The position numbers were made by a program, and so were the translations under genes. The notes below the pieces were generated by a model. That model worked only from the letters and a program-made list of their open reading frames with translations, had not been told where the DNA came from and did not search any database. From the NCBI GenBank assembly GCA_037974665.1, contig CM075767.1, forward strand, positions 18,368,840 to 18,432,839: a stretch of DNA of 64,000 nucleotides, given 5' to 3'. Source of the DNA: Ehretia macrophylla. Lineage: Eukaryota; Streptophyta; Magnoliopsida; Boraginales; Ehretiaceae. Of this stretch, positions 33,976 to 46,700 are shown piece after piece; the first letter of the stretch is position 1, and the number at the start of each line of letters is the position of its first letter.

Positions 33976-36900
33976 GGGTTCAGGCTCGGGCCTACATAGT
34001 TGACTTAGAGGAAATGCCTGAGGAGACTGCAGTTGTGGAAGGTAACTTCCTTATACTTGATCAACTTGTTAAAATGTTGATTGATTCTGGTGCTACGCAT
34101 TCTTTCATTACTCCTGCTTGTATGCAACGTGTTAATATGCAACCTAAAAGATTGCCTTATGTGGTTGAGATTAGTACTTCTTTGACTGATAAGTATGTGA
34201 CTGGCCTAGTTTGTAAGGATTGTAAAATACAAGTTAAGGGGTATAATTTTCCTTCAGACCTTATCTTATTTCCTATCCGGGGGTATGACGTTATCTTGGG
34301 TATGGATTGGCGTTCTAGGTATGATGCCCAATTAAACTGTAGAACGAAGGTAGTACGGTTTCGGTTGCCAGATCAGCCAGTGGTAGAGGTAGCAGGGAAC
34401 CGGGGTGCTAAGACGAGTTTTGTTATCTCAACAACTAAAGCCGTTAAATTGGTGAGTAAGGGGTGTTCAGGTTATCTAGCTTATTTGATTAACAAGCCAT
34501 CTGATAAGCTACAACTGGAGGAAGTTCCTATTATTCAGGAATATCCCAATGTATTTCCCGAGGAGTTGCCAGGATTACCGCCAGAGAGAGATGTAGTATT
34601 TGTGATTAATCTTGTTCCCGGTACTCAACCTATTTCTAAATCAGTGTATCGGATGACACCAGCTGAGTTGAAGGAGTTGAAAACTTAGTTGCAGGAGTTA
34701 TTGGAGAAGGGTTTCATTCAGTAGAGTTATTCACCTTGGGAAGTACCTGTTTTATTTGTGAAGAAGAAGGATGGTACCTTGAGATTGTGTATTGATTATC
34801 GTGGTTTGAATCAAGTGATCATCAAGAACAAGTATCCTTTGCCACTGATTGATAAGTTGTTTGATCAACTTCAGGGAGCCAAAGTCTATTCTAAATTTGA
34901 CTTGAGGCAGGGGTATTATAAGCTTCGGATTCATATGGAGGATGTTCCGAAGTTTGCCTTCAGGACTCAGTACGGGCATTATGAGTTTGTAGTTATGCCC
35001 TTTGGATTAACTAATGCACCGGCAGCATTTATGGATCTTATGCATCGGGTTTTTCAACCGTACTTGGACCAGTTCGTGGTGATCTTTATTGATGATATCT
35101 TGGTTTATTTTAAGTCTGAATCGGAGCACGAGCAACATCTATGGCTTGTCTTACAGAAGCTGTAGGAGCATCAGTTGTCTGCGAAGTTCAGCAAATGTGA
35201 ATTTTGGCTACAATGCATATCTTTTCTTGGCCATGTTATCACACAAAGTGGTATTTCTGTAGATCCCACTAAGATTGAAGCGGTGATGTCTTGGAAACGG
35301 CCGAAGAATGTTTCAGAAGTTCGTAGCTTTTTTGGCTTGGCGGGTTATTACCGTAGGTTTGTGAAAGACTTTTCTAAGATTGTCGGGCCACTTTCTAAGT
35401 TAACTCAGAAACAGACTAGCTTTGTTTGGGATGAGAAATGTGAGAGTGGGTTTCAGGAGTTGAAAAAGAGATTGACTACTGCTCCAGTACTTTCTCTACC
35501 AGAGGGGACCGATAATATGGTTATCTACAGTGATGCATCCAAGGAGGGCTTGGGATGTGTACTTATGCAGAATGGCCGAGTTATTGCCTATGCTTCTAGG
35601 AAGTTGAAACCATATGAGGTGAATTATCCGACTCATGATCTTGAGTTGGCAGCTGTTGTTTTCTCACTGAAGTTGAAAAGTGGCATCATTATCTGTGGGG
35701 CAGTCATTTCGAGATTTTCACTGATCATAAGAGTCTTAAGTATTTGTTCTCACAAAAGGAATTGAATATGCGTCAACGGAGATGGATGGAACTTCTCAGA
35801 GACTATAATTGTTCTATCAGTTTTCTGCCTGGGAAGGCAAACGTTGTGGCAGACACTCTTAGTCGTAAGGCGAGTGTTTCTTGTTTGGCTGTCAAGAATT
35901 GGGAGGTTCTTGAGAAATTCACTTATTAGAGACCGGAGTTGACTTAGGTTGGGGTGATGTGTTCACATCTCCGTATTCAGTCTTTATTGCGTCTCAGATC
36001 AGAGAAGCACAACAGCTTGATGTTAAACTTCAGAAGATCAAGGATCAGATCACGAATGATCAGTCTGACTTCAAATTGCACAAGGATAGTATTCTTTGGT
36101 TTCGGAACAGGGTTTGTGTTCCCAATGAACCGGGTTTGAGACGAGGTATTATGGAGGAGGCTCATGATTCTAAGTACACCATTCATCCTGGTGGAAACAA
36201 AATGTATCGGGACTTGAAGCAACATTATTAGTGGAATAATATGAAGAGGTAAGTTGCTCAGTTCGTATCTAGATGTTTGACCTATCAGCAAGTGAAAGCC
36301 GAACATCAACGACCTGCAGGTTTGCTGCAGCCGTTGGCTATACCACAGTAGAAATGGGAACATATTACAATGGACTTCGTCACTCGTTTGCCTAGAACAC
36401 CGAGAGGTAATGATGCAGTTTGGGTTGTCGTGGATCGTTTGATGAAGACAGCTCACTTTATTTCGATGCGGATGGGAGATGAAGTTGCAAAGTGGACGGA
36501 TCTTTATTTGGAGCAGATTGTCAGACTTTACGGGATTCCATCTAGTATTGTCTCAAATCGAGATCCTCGATTTACTTCTCGTTTGTGGGACAAACTTCAG
36601 GAAACTTTGGGTACTCAGCTAAATTTTAGTACCGCGTATCATCCACAGACCGACGGTCAGTCTGAGAAGACTATTCAGATTCTGGAAGATATGCTCAAGA
36701 CTTGTGTTCTGGACTTCGGGAAGAACTGGAAGAAACATCTACCACTTGCCGAGTTTGCCATATAACAATAGTTATCAAGCTACTATTGGGATGTCACCTT
36801 TTGCAGCTCTTTACAGTCGTAAGTGTCATTCACCTTTGTATTGGGATGAAGTAGGGGAGATGAAGACTATTGATCCGACTATTATGCCAGAGCTTCTAGA

Positions 36901-37471
36901 GAAGATTGAGAATGTTCAGTTGATCAGGCAGAGAATGCTTACAGTGCAGACCAGATTCAAGAGTTATGCTGATAAGCGTCGTCGGGACTTGGAGTTTACA
37001 GTCAGAGATCGAGTTTTCATGAGATTATCTCCTCGAAAGGGGTTTGCTCGTTATGGTAAAGGTAGTAAGCTGAGTCTGAGGTTTGTAGGGCCGTTTGAGA
37101 TTACTGGCAGAGTTGGTAAGTTAGCATATCAGTTGGTTTTATTGGAGAATTTCTTTAATGTCCACGATTTATTTCACGTGTCTAATTTGCGGAAATATAA
37201 TCCGGATCCTTCTCATATTCTCGAGCCAGAGTCGTTACTGCTTCGTGAGAATCTGACTTATGATGAGAGGCCGATTCGCATTCTTGATAAGATGGAACGA
37301 GAGTTGAGGTCGAAGAAGATTCTGATTGTTAAGGTGTTGTGGAAACATCACGGTATTGATGAGGCTACTTGGGAGAAGCGAGATCAGATGCAGCAGCAGT
37401 ACCTAGATCTTTTCCGTACATCAAGTAAGAATTTCGAGGATGAAATTTCTTTAAGGGGGAAAGAATGTTAA
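33976..37471 (+). pseudogene. Element 4 pol: protease, RT, RNase H, integrase, chromodomain
   Basis: The protease keeps LIDSGATHSF near 34080. RT spans about 34550-35290 with [21 protein letters not shown] and an intact FIDDILVY box; stops are at 34686, 34723 and 35163. RNase H has [10 protein letters not shown] (35525) and FTDHKSL, broken by a frame change near 35670. The integrase zinc domain ends CLTYQQ instead of CLTCQ, and stops lie at 36229, 36250 and 36349. In the core the second catalytic Asp is Asn (VSNRDPRFTS near 36550), while the Glu (TDGQSEKT) is kept. A frame change near 36762 precedes the last part. The chromodomain lies near 37270-37420 (VKVLWKHHGIDEATW). The frame ends in TAA formed at the LTR edge. 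Confidence 0.92.
37430..37465 (+). promoter_or_regulatory. Element 4 pre-PPT stem and polypurine tract
   Basis: AATTTC (37430-37435) pairs with GAAATT (37442-37447). The PPT TTAAGGGGGAAAGAA (37451-37465) then abuts the 3' LTR. The stem overlaps the end of the polyprotein (NFEDEIS). Confidence 0.8.
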
Positions 37472-38686
37472 ATCTCACTTTTCTATCTTATCTCGATTTG
37501 CGTGTTTTATCTCGTTTTGCTTGAATTGACCTGTTTATGTTTAATATGACTTAGAATGTGTTAAATATGTGATTTATATTCCTAATACATGCTATATGTG
37601 CATTCATAAAATTTTCATAAAAAACAGAATTAGAAACTTTATCGCCGGTTTTAATGAATAGTATTTTGAGCACCTGTCCGCTAAAATTTTTACAGTGGTG
37701 TTTTAAACATTTTAAAACCTAGTCCTCGGATATTAATAGACCCGTGTTTGATTAAAACAGATTTGGAATCGGTTTTGGAATTTTAAAGGTTTTTACACTT
37801 TCTTTTGCAAGAAAATGAGTTTTACGTCAACTCGGGTGAAACTGTTTTAATGTAACACTCTTTGTCACCTAAAATATATTGTCTAGAATTAATTTAGTTG
37901 TCAATTTAATAGTTGAGCAAGAAATAGTCAATAAAATGAATTAAAAGATTAGAAATAATTAAAAGACTAAATAAAACTAGTTTGACTTTGCATTTTTTTG
38001 TTTGACCATCACTTAATATGCATCAACACATAATGAAACAACACAAAAACACACTCAAACTCACACACTTGGCCGAGAGCTTCAAGGGAGAAAAGAGAAG
38101 TTGGTTTTCAAGGTTTTCAAAGCAAAATTTCATAGAAAATGCTAGTTTTTGTCCGTAGTTTTTCGTACCGAGTTGGATTCTGCTTGTTGGGCATGCATAG
38201 CATGCATATCTAGGCTTTTTTCGGATCAAAGGTAGGAGAAAAATTCTAGATCTCAAAAGTCATCTTTTGTATTTTTGTGTATAATTGAATATTGAACCGT
38301 TAGAATGGTAATTTGAAGTTCTTTTATTGCTCAGTGTATGCTAAGAATCGATTATATGTATTCTTATAAGATTTGAACCATTGTAGCATAAATTTTATTT
38401 TCGGGTATTTAAAGTTGATAGTTTGGCCAATTGTTGAATATTTTGAGTTGTAGTAGTTAGAATCGATTGCCGTCGATTTCTAAAAGTCTGTTAATTACAT
38501 GGTAGCGCTGTTGTAATGCCGAATTTTCGATTGCAATGTTGGTGTGAAAATTCAGAAATTTCAGCCTAGGTGCTTTGAGGTTTTAGGGTTGTTGGGATTG
38601 ATTTGGATGTGTTTTGGTTGGTTTCTGAGAGGGCTAATGTAGTTGATTGAATGGGTGAGTGATAGAAACTGATTTGGAGTAGTTTG
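37466..38686 (+). repeat. Element 4 3' LTR, first part (family D)
   Basis: It starts TGTTAAATCTCAC after the PPT and matches 30048-31250. It is cut at 38687 by element 5; GTTTG at 38682-38686 is the left target copy. Confidence 0.9.
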
Positions 38687-39992
38687 TGTAATACCCGAGA
38701 TCGGAATGTGAAATTTTCTCGTTTATTTTTCTAAAAATTATATTTTCTTAAATTCTTTGAAATTTAATTGTTATACTTTTGTCGTCGCAAAGTGCATTGC
38801 ATTTCGAGAGCGATAGTTAGAGCGTGTTTTCTAGTCCTCAGCAAATAGTGAAAACTAGTATTTAGAGTTTTAATTTTAGTATTTTAGTTGTTGTTAACTA
38901 GAATTAGAATTGTGCTAGTTGTTTTAGCTTTAAAATGCAAGAAATAAGCTTATTTGACCAACTTAAGTTAGCTTTGACCAAGCCTTGACCATTTGACTTC
39001 AACTTTTCATCTTATTTATGCATAACACACTGCAAAATCAAAGCACAAAGCTGAAAAATAAAAGAGGAGCAGGCCGAAACTCCAAAGGGAAAAAAAAATA
39101 TTTTCAACTTTCAAATCTTCAAATCTTCGCGTGAGCTTGCACGGAGTTGTTTCTGAGGCATCCAACGAGGTTTTCCTAGCGTCTAGGAGTGTCTAAGGTG
39201 AGGGAATCATGTTTATTTGGGCATATGAAAGTTTGGAATATCAACTTTAATTTTTAGGTTTTAGTCGTAGATTGTTATTTAATTCGTTTTGATGCTTAAA
39301 GAATATTCCTTGACAATTGTAGAACATGTATATGTTGCTTTTTAGCATTTTCTGCGGTTGAATATCGAAATTGCAATATAAATTGATAAAGGAATAGTAA
39401 ATTATGAATAGTAAACCCCCGTTTCGTAAAAGTTGCTTCGTTTTGCGTTATGTTGATGTAAAAAGATGCTAGATATGTTAGAATGCCTAAATACATGATT
39501 TATTTGGGTTGTGTAATGGAAAAACGGAGAAAAATGGCTTGGTACATGTTGGGGTCGTTTAGGTCGAGTTTAGCATTTTCTCGTTTTGCGTGATGACATT
39601 GTCTCGGGAGGCCATGGAAGCACTTTTGGTGCGGTTATGGCGTTGGTTGGGTGTTTGGTTAGGGTAGCTATAGTTCAAACGAGCAAAGGAGAAAATCGGG
39701 GCTTTGCGGGAATTCTAGGGTAAAGTAGAGTTTCGGGGTCTTTAGATGTGCCTTATGGTGACCTAGGAGGATTGGTGAAGTCGGTTTCCAAAACTCGTGG
39801 CTCGTTTAAAAGTAGTAGCGTTTTGAAAGTTGGGGTCATTTTGTGTTTTTGTTGATTTTCATAGTGTTATGCTTGTAGAATGCTTATTTTTGCTTGTTAT
39901 GCTTGTTAAAGATGATTATGATTGAAATGTTTATCAACTGTTGCTATTGCGTGCGAGAGTAACCTACTTTGTTATTCTCCCATGTGTGGCTC
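38687..39992 (+). repeat. Element 5 5' LTR, first part (family C)
   Basis: It starts TGTAATACCCGAGATCGG and matches 48350 onward. A possible TATA lies near 39012 and a donor CTAAG/GTGAGG near 39199. It is interrupted by a solo D LTR; GGCTC at 39988-39992 is the left target copy. Confidence 0.9.
39955..39979 (+). other. LTR hairpin (family C, element 5 5' LTR)
   Basis: GAGAGTAAC and GTTATTCTC flank CTACTTT, giving nine pairs with one G-T. Compared with A/B stems, C-G has become T-A and G-C has become A-T on both strands of the stem. Confidence 0.72.
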
Positions 39993-40391
39993 TGTCACGC
40001 CCCAACTCGACCCCACCTACGATCAGTCAGGACGCAACGGAATTTCGGCGGCATAACGACAGTAAACAGATTTCCGAGGTTCTAAACCAACCTCATTAAA
40101 CATCATACATCCAGTAATTCCTCAATACAAACAACAACATACAACACAACCATATTATACAATAAAACATCCTTGTTATACGCCTCCGTTTCCACATGAC
40201 ATACAATACCTCAACTTTATCATATATTTCAAAAGTAAGTTGAGACACAACTACAACTTAACCAAAGACAAAAGAAAGCCACTAAATTAACATCGTTTGG
40301 ATCATCATCTTATCAACAACTATTACACTAAGAACCGTAAAGCATATAAAAGTCCATTAAGCTAATATACATTACATTAAACAACATATAA

Positions 40392-40492
40392 TCATGGATA
40401 AGACTCAGGGACATATGACTCATCCACGAAAGGCACATTTTCCACATTCTCCTCTTCAGGAGGCACGTACCCGTAATCTTGTGAAAGTACAC
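40392..40492 (-). other. Open exon-like segment in solo LTR D
   Basis: After TTTTCAG on the minus strand, GT and 33 codons run to TGA at 40392, including DYGYVPPEEENVENVPFVDE. The extra GAAAATGTG relative to other D copies keeps the frame. Confidence 0.42.
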
Positions 40493-41022
40493 CTGAAAAC
40501 ATGCATTAATAGAGAGTGAGCTTATATACATAAGCCCAGTGAGGATCCGATAGATCTCGACAGTATTCACTACGCTCCTTGGATTTAGTCCTTTGAGCAA
40601 GTAAACACACAACAACATAATAACATAAATAAAGCTATCATCACATAACTATATAACCAATCAATAAGGATACTCTATTTGGTGTAGCTCCAAACGCCAT
40701 CACGATCTCAACCGTTCTTCTTATAACTCCCCATTACTCACGCACCCGAGGTACCTCACTAGCCCCTTCCCTCCATGACATCTCCGTCATGCGAGCTGGG
40801 GGTAGCCTATGGCAGTCATGCCGTTATCAACCCGACAGCCCGACGCTGCCCGAGAGGTGGCACACACATACCAAGACTCCATATTCATCAATCATCATGC
40901 AAGCATAAATCAATCAATCAATTGGGAGATCAGCAACAAGAGTGCCCGATTCCCGCATTCAATAATAATCAATCAATAACATCAATATAACATCAATATT
41001 AAATTAAACAACAAACAACGTA

Positions 41023-41049
41023 GTTAGATGACAAAGTAGGCCATCTAAC
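41023..41049 (-). other. LTR hairpin (family D, solo copy)
   Basis: On the minus strand GTTAGATGGC and GTCATCTAAC flank CTACTTT, giving ten pairs including a G-T that can pair only in the sense RNA. Confidence 0.72.
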
Positions 41050-42433
41050 CGGACATGCATAATATACATAATTAAACCCTAAATTACTCAACAACGACTC
41101 ACCATTCATCACTCGAACACTACCCAACCATCTAAGGCATCGTTCAAGAAATTAAAGAATGACAACCTAAACTTCTAAAATTCATAACTTACAATCTACT
41201 AATCCAAACATTGCCAAATCAGTTCCTATCACTCACCCATTCAACCTACTACATTAGCCGTCTCGGAAATTCACCATAACACCTCTAAATCATGTCCGAT
41301 AACCCTAAAATCCTAAGATGTCATGGCTGGATTTTCCGGATTTTCACACAAACAATGTAATCGAAAATTCGGCATTACAACAGCGCTAACACGTAATTAT
41401 CAAGTATTTAGAAATCGACGGCAATCGATTTCGAGCAACGCAACTCAATTAAATCAACTTTGAACATTTTAATCAAAATTAAATACCCGGAAAATAAAAA
41501 TTATGCTATATCCGACAGAAACTCGTAGTATTAGTATATAATGATCCCTAGCATGCAAGGAGCAATAATCTAACATCAGATTACAATTCTAACGGTTCAA
41601 TCTTCATTTATACGCAAAAACACAAAAATGACATTTTGAGATCTAGAATTTTTCTCTCACCTTAGATGCGATATAAGCCTAGGAATGCGTGCTATGCGTG
41701 CCCAACAAGCAGAATCCAAGTCGGTGCGAAGTTTCACGGACAAAAACTAGGTTTTTCTTTGAAAATTTGGATTGAAAGCTTGAGTTTTCTTTCTTCTCTT
41801 TTCTCCCTCAACCCCTCGGCAATGTGTGTGTGTGTGATGGTGTTTTTGTGTTGTGTGAGTGTGTGTTGAGGACATTAGCTTATAAGGTCAATTATTTAAT
41901 TAAAGTCAAAGTTATTTTAATAGGTATTTTTTTGTGTTTTGAATGACTTTAATTGCATTTTAGTGCTCACCAAGTTAAAATTAATTATGCAACCCCCAAG
42001 ATATCTCAAGTGAGTTATTTTTAGGTGACAAGAAGTTTTACATTCAAAGAATTCCACCCGAGTCGGCTTAAAACTCGATTTTCGCAAAAGTCGGTGTAAA
42101 AACCCTAATAAATTCTTAAGCCGATTTTAAAACCGTTTTCATCAAACACAGGTCTATTAAAGTCCGTGGACTAGGTCTAGAAGGGTTAAAAAGACCAGTT
42201 TCAAAATTATAGCGGACGTGTTTCGAAAACACTATTCACTGAAAATCGACGATAAAATTTCTGACTCCGTTTTTGATGAAAATTTCATGAATGCACATTT
42301 AGCACGTATTAGAAGTATTGAAATCAAAATTATAACTTTCTAGGTCCTATAGCACATAAACAGATCATATGCACGCAAAACGAGGTAAAACACGTAAAAC
42401 GAGATAAGCAAGAAAGTGGGGTTTCACAGGCTC

Positions 42434-43414
42434 GATTGTTTGATTGTTGCATTGAATATTGTATTGCATTCATAGAGTCAGGGGCGGTGTGATGGGCCTC
42501 TCTAGATAGCCTCGGGTTGCCAGGGTTGGTTGCCCTAGCTCCGTGTCCTATTTCCTTTCTCGCTTGGGTTGCCTCCCAGAGAGATTTGGGTCGTAGAATT
42601 GATTGGATACTTCCGGGATATTCAAAACTGAAGTTATAAGGTGGTTGGGCCGGCGCGTCGTCATCGGATTCGTGATTGAAAGTTGCTCGTGGAAAGTGAA
42701 TTGTATCCTTTTATTGATTGGTTATAGCTTTAATGCTTGTCTTGATTTAATTTTGGGTTTGCTTGTATTTCTATATGATAAATGAATGATCTATTTGACT
42801 ATTTGCATTGCATTCTCCTCTCACCTCCGTCCTTGAGACCAATAACCCTCGCTGAGCAATAGTTTTTGCTCATTCCTTTCTATATTATATTTTACGGGAG
42901 TAGTTGAAGATGATCCTATTGAGGTAATTGAGGAGGAAGAGCAAGTGGAGGTGTTTCCTTGATAGCACTTTCTTTGCTTAGCTGGTGGTTGGTTGCCAGA
43001 CTTTTGTGCTGGCCATGCTTGATATGTATATTGCTTGGTTGACACTTCATTTTGAGGCTTATAGCCTTGTACGTAGTTTCTATTTTGAGGCCTCTATGGT
43101 CTTATGTTGTAAAAGTTGAAATATTGTAAAGTTGTAAAGATATACTCGCGTGACTAGTAAGAACTGCATACTAATGGTTTAACTGTTTAATGGCATGAAT
43201 ACTTGTGTAGTGCATGACATTTTTGGTTTGCAAAGTTGTTTAATGGGAAGATGTATGTTTTTAAAAGAAAGTTGGCTTGTTCCAAATGTTATTGTGGTTT
43301 TCACGAGTATTATGTTGAATGTAGGGTTTTCGGATCGTCCACGGTACAGGGGAGACTCCGTCCGTGTGTCGGGTCCGGGCTTGGCCTTTTGCAGGGTCGG
43401 GTCGGGGTGTGACA
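42434..43414 (+). repeat. Element 5 5' LTR, second part
   Basis: It resumes after the solo LTR and ends GGGTGTGACA before the primer site. The acceptor of the presumed intron reads ACGG here instead of ACAG (3' LTR at 50122-50125). The open segment 42900-42962 is kept (VVEDDPIEVIEEEEQVEVFP). Confidence 0.9.
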
Positions 43415-43422
43415 TCTTTAGG

Positions 43423-43470
43423 TGGTATCAGAGCATGATAGTCTTGCATGAGCCGGGATATGTTTCTCGG
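43423..43470 (+). promoter_or_regulatory. Element 5 primer binding site and leader stem-loop
   Basis: TGGTATCAGAGC (43423-43434). After 18 nt CCGGGA (43453-43458) pairs with TCTCGG (43465-43470), loop TATGTT. Confidence 0.85.
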
Positions 43471-43721
43471 TCTGTGGGGTAAAGTTCTAAAATGCTAAAG
43501 TGTTAATGTATGATTGTTAAGTGAAAAGTGTTATAGTATGACTATGTGAACTTAGGTGTTTATGTGTTTAAGTGAATTAGCTTGACATGTCAATCTTGTG
43601 TTATGTGAATTGTGTGATAGGATATTTGATTGTTATTGACTTGAGTGTTATCTAATCCTATGTGCTATATTTCTGTCTATAAACTACTTTTATATGTGGC
43701 CAGCTATTGTAAGTTGTTACT

Positions 43722-46700
43722 ATGCCGCCATGACGTAGTACTCAAGGTCAAGGGGCAGATGAAGAGGCAGCAGAACAGGGTCAGCAACCGATGCCTGAAC
43801 AGTTTATGGCTACTATGACCACTACAGTTGACCGGATTACTCAGGTACTGCATGAGTAGAGGCAGGAGATGAATAATAATCCCTAGGGAAATCAAGCTAA
43901 TCTTGGTGGACAAGGGCATAGGGCTGAGAAAATCAGTTGGAGAAATTCCTGAGGCACGTGCCTAGTAAGTTCTTCGGAGAGCCGGATGACGAGGCAGCTG
44001 AGAGATGGATTAACCGTGTTGAGAAAATTTACGCTGCTTTGAGGTACACTGACGAGGCAAAGATAGCTTATGCAGCATTTCTGTTTGAGGGCGACGCAGA
44101 ACAGTGGTGGAACACTGTTAGGTTGAGGTGGGACTGTGAGGATGTTCCGCATTTGTGGGATGATTTTGTGAGTGAGTTTCGGGACAAGTATATTCCCGAG
44201 ATGGCTAGGGAAAGGCGGGAAGAAGAATTTGTGGGTCTGAAGCAAGGAAACATGACTGTCACACAGTATGAGGCTAGGTTTGTCAGCCTGTCGAGGTATA
44301 TGCTTGAGCTGGTGCACCCAGCTAGGAGGATGATTTGTAGGTTTGTTCGTGGGCTGAGAATGGATATACAACTGCATTTGACTGGGCAGACTTATACTAC
44401 TTTTCTCGAGGCATTCCAAGCAGCCTCAAAGTTTGAGGAATGGAAGGCAGAGATGATAGCTGAGAGTAGCCAGCCGAGTAAGAAACAATACTTGGGCCAG
44501 AGCAGCCAGAGTCAGCAGAGGCAGTATCAGACTTTTGTTCAGGTTCCCCAGCAGCACCCGTATCAGCCTCAGTATCAGATTCAAGGGAGGCCAGCTGCGA
44601 CTAGACCCCAGCAGGGAGGTACAATTCCTACCACTACCAAAGCCCCCACACCTACGAGGAACACTATTGTAAGGCAGAATCAGCAGTGTAACTTTTGTAA
44701 TCGATCGGGGCACGTTGAAGCTAATTGCTGGAGAAAGAGTGGTAAATGCACTGGTTATGGGATCAATGAGCATAGGGTAAAAGATTTCCCTAAGTATAAG
44801 AATGTTCAGGGCCGTACTGGAGGCCAAGATGTGCAGAACAGGACTGCAGGTGTAGGTCCAGCACAGAGGGTACAGGCTAGGGTCTTTGCACTAGATGCGG
44901 AGGAGCTACCCGATACTACAGCAATAGTGGAAGGTACCTTTCTTCTCAATACTCAGCCAGTTAAAGTTTTGATTGATCCCGGAGCTACACATTCGTTTAT
45001 AACTCCTGCATGTGCACGATCTGTGAATGTTTGCATTGATAAACTGTCACGTAAAGTTGAAGTTAGTACGCCTTTGGGTGCGAAATTGGTTACTGAGTCT
45101 ATTTGCAAATCTTGTGATATATGCATTGAGAACCGTAATTTTCCTGCTGATTTAATTATACTGCCCTTCCGTGACTTTGAAATCATTTTGGGAATGGACT
45201 GGTTGGGGAAGTACTATGCTCAGTTGGATTGTAGAACAAAAATTGTTTATCTTCAGATTCCTGACCTACCGGTACTAGAGATTGATAGGAACTGCAGGGC
45301 TGCCAAAATACCCTTTTATCATCAATCAAGGCTTCTAAGTTGTTGAATAAAGGTTGTGAAGCTTACCTAGCTTATCTAATCAATCAGCCTACTAATAAGT
45401 TGAATTTGAATGAGGTTCCAATTGTTAAAGACTTCCCTAGTGTATTTCCCTAGGAATTACCGGGTTTACCATTGAATAGAGTGATTGAATTTGTGATTGA
45501 CCTTATGCCGGGCACTACGCCAATTTCTAGGAGTCCTTATAGAATGGCACCGGCCGAACTTCAAGAATTGAAAATTCAGCTTCAGAACTTGCTTGAGAAA
45601 GGATTTATACAACCTAGTACTTCGTCGTGGGGTGCGCCTGTGTTGTTTGTGAAAAAGAAAGATGGCACGCTACGGTTATGTATTGATTACAGGGGACTTA
45701 ATCAAGTCACGATTAAGAACAAATACCCCTTGCCGTTGATTGAAGAATTGTTTGACCAGGTGCAGGGTGCGAGTGTATACTCCAAATTTGAATTGAGGCA
45801 GGGTTACTATCAACTCAGGATTTAGAGTGACGATATACCTAAGACGGTATTTAGGACTAGATATGGCCACTATGAATTTGTTGTGTTACCGTTTGGATTG
45901 ACGAATGCCTAACTGCATTCATGGACTTAATGCAGAGGGTTTTTCGACCTTATCTTGATCAATTTGTCATAATCTTTATTGACGACATTCAAGTATACTC
46001 TAAGAATGAGGCTGAACATAAACAACATTTGAAGATTGTACTACAGACTTTGCAAGAAAACAAGCTTTTTGCTAAATTCAGCAAGTGCGAATTCTGGTTG
46101 AATCGGATATATTTTCTAGACCATATCATTTCAGATCAAGGAATTTCAGTAGACCCAGCTAAGATTGAAGTTGTTTCGTCATAGAAGAGACCGGAAACGG
46201 TGTCAGAGATTCGGAGCTTTCTAGGGTTGGCAGGTTACAATCGGAGGTTTGTTAAAGACTTTTTCAAAATTTCTAGACCTTTAAGTCAGTTGACTCGAAA
46301 GAAAGTTACTTACAACTGGGATGCTAAATGTGAATCTAGTTTCCAAGAACTGAAGAAGAGATTAACTACAGCTCCTATACTAGCTTTACCTGAGGGTACA
46401 GAAAACTTTGTTGTGTACAGTGATGCATCTAAAGAAGGTTTGGGCTGTGTTTTAATGCAGAATGGTAAGGTGATTGCCTATGCTTCAAGGAAGTTGGAAC
46501 CTTATGAACTCACTAACCCTACCCATGATCTTGGCTTAGCTGCACTTGTGTTTGCTTTAAAGAAATGGCGTCATTACTTGTGGGGTAGCAGATTTGAAAT
46601 TTTTACTGACCACAAGAGTCTCAAATATTTATTTTCACAAAAGGATTTGAATATGAGGCAGGGAAGATGGCTAGAGCTATTAAGTGGCTACAATTGTTCT

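Larger units (their letters stand above)
39993..42428 (-). repeat. Solo LTR, family D, inside element 5 5' LTR
   Basis: Minus-strand LTR of 2436 bp, reading TGTGAAACCCCAC from 42428 to GGGGCGTGACA at 39993, with the perfect duplication GGCTC on both sides (39988-39992 and 42429-42433). No internal sequence. It holds the hairpin at 41023-41049 and a 33-codon version of the exon-like segment (40392-40490) with a 9-base in-frame insertion. Confidence 0.93.

Noticed and set aside
39993..40010. TGTCACGCCCC read as the start of a plus-strand B-type LTR
   Set aside because: The sequence that follows is family D in reverse, ending TTTCACA, and the GGCTC duplication fits a minus-strand D solo LTR.
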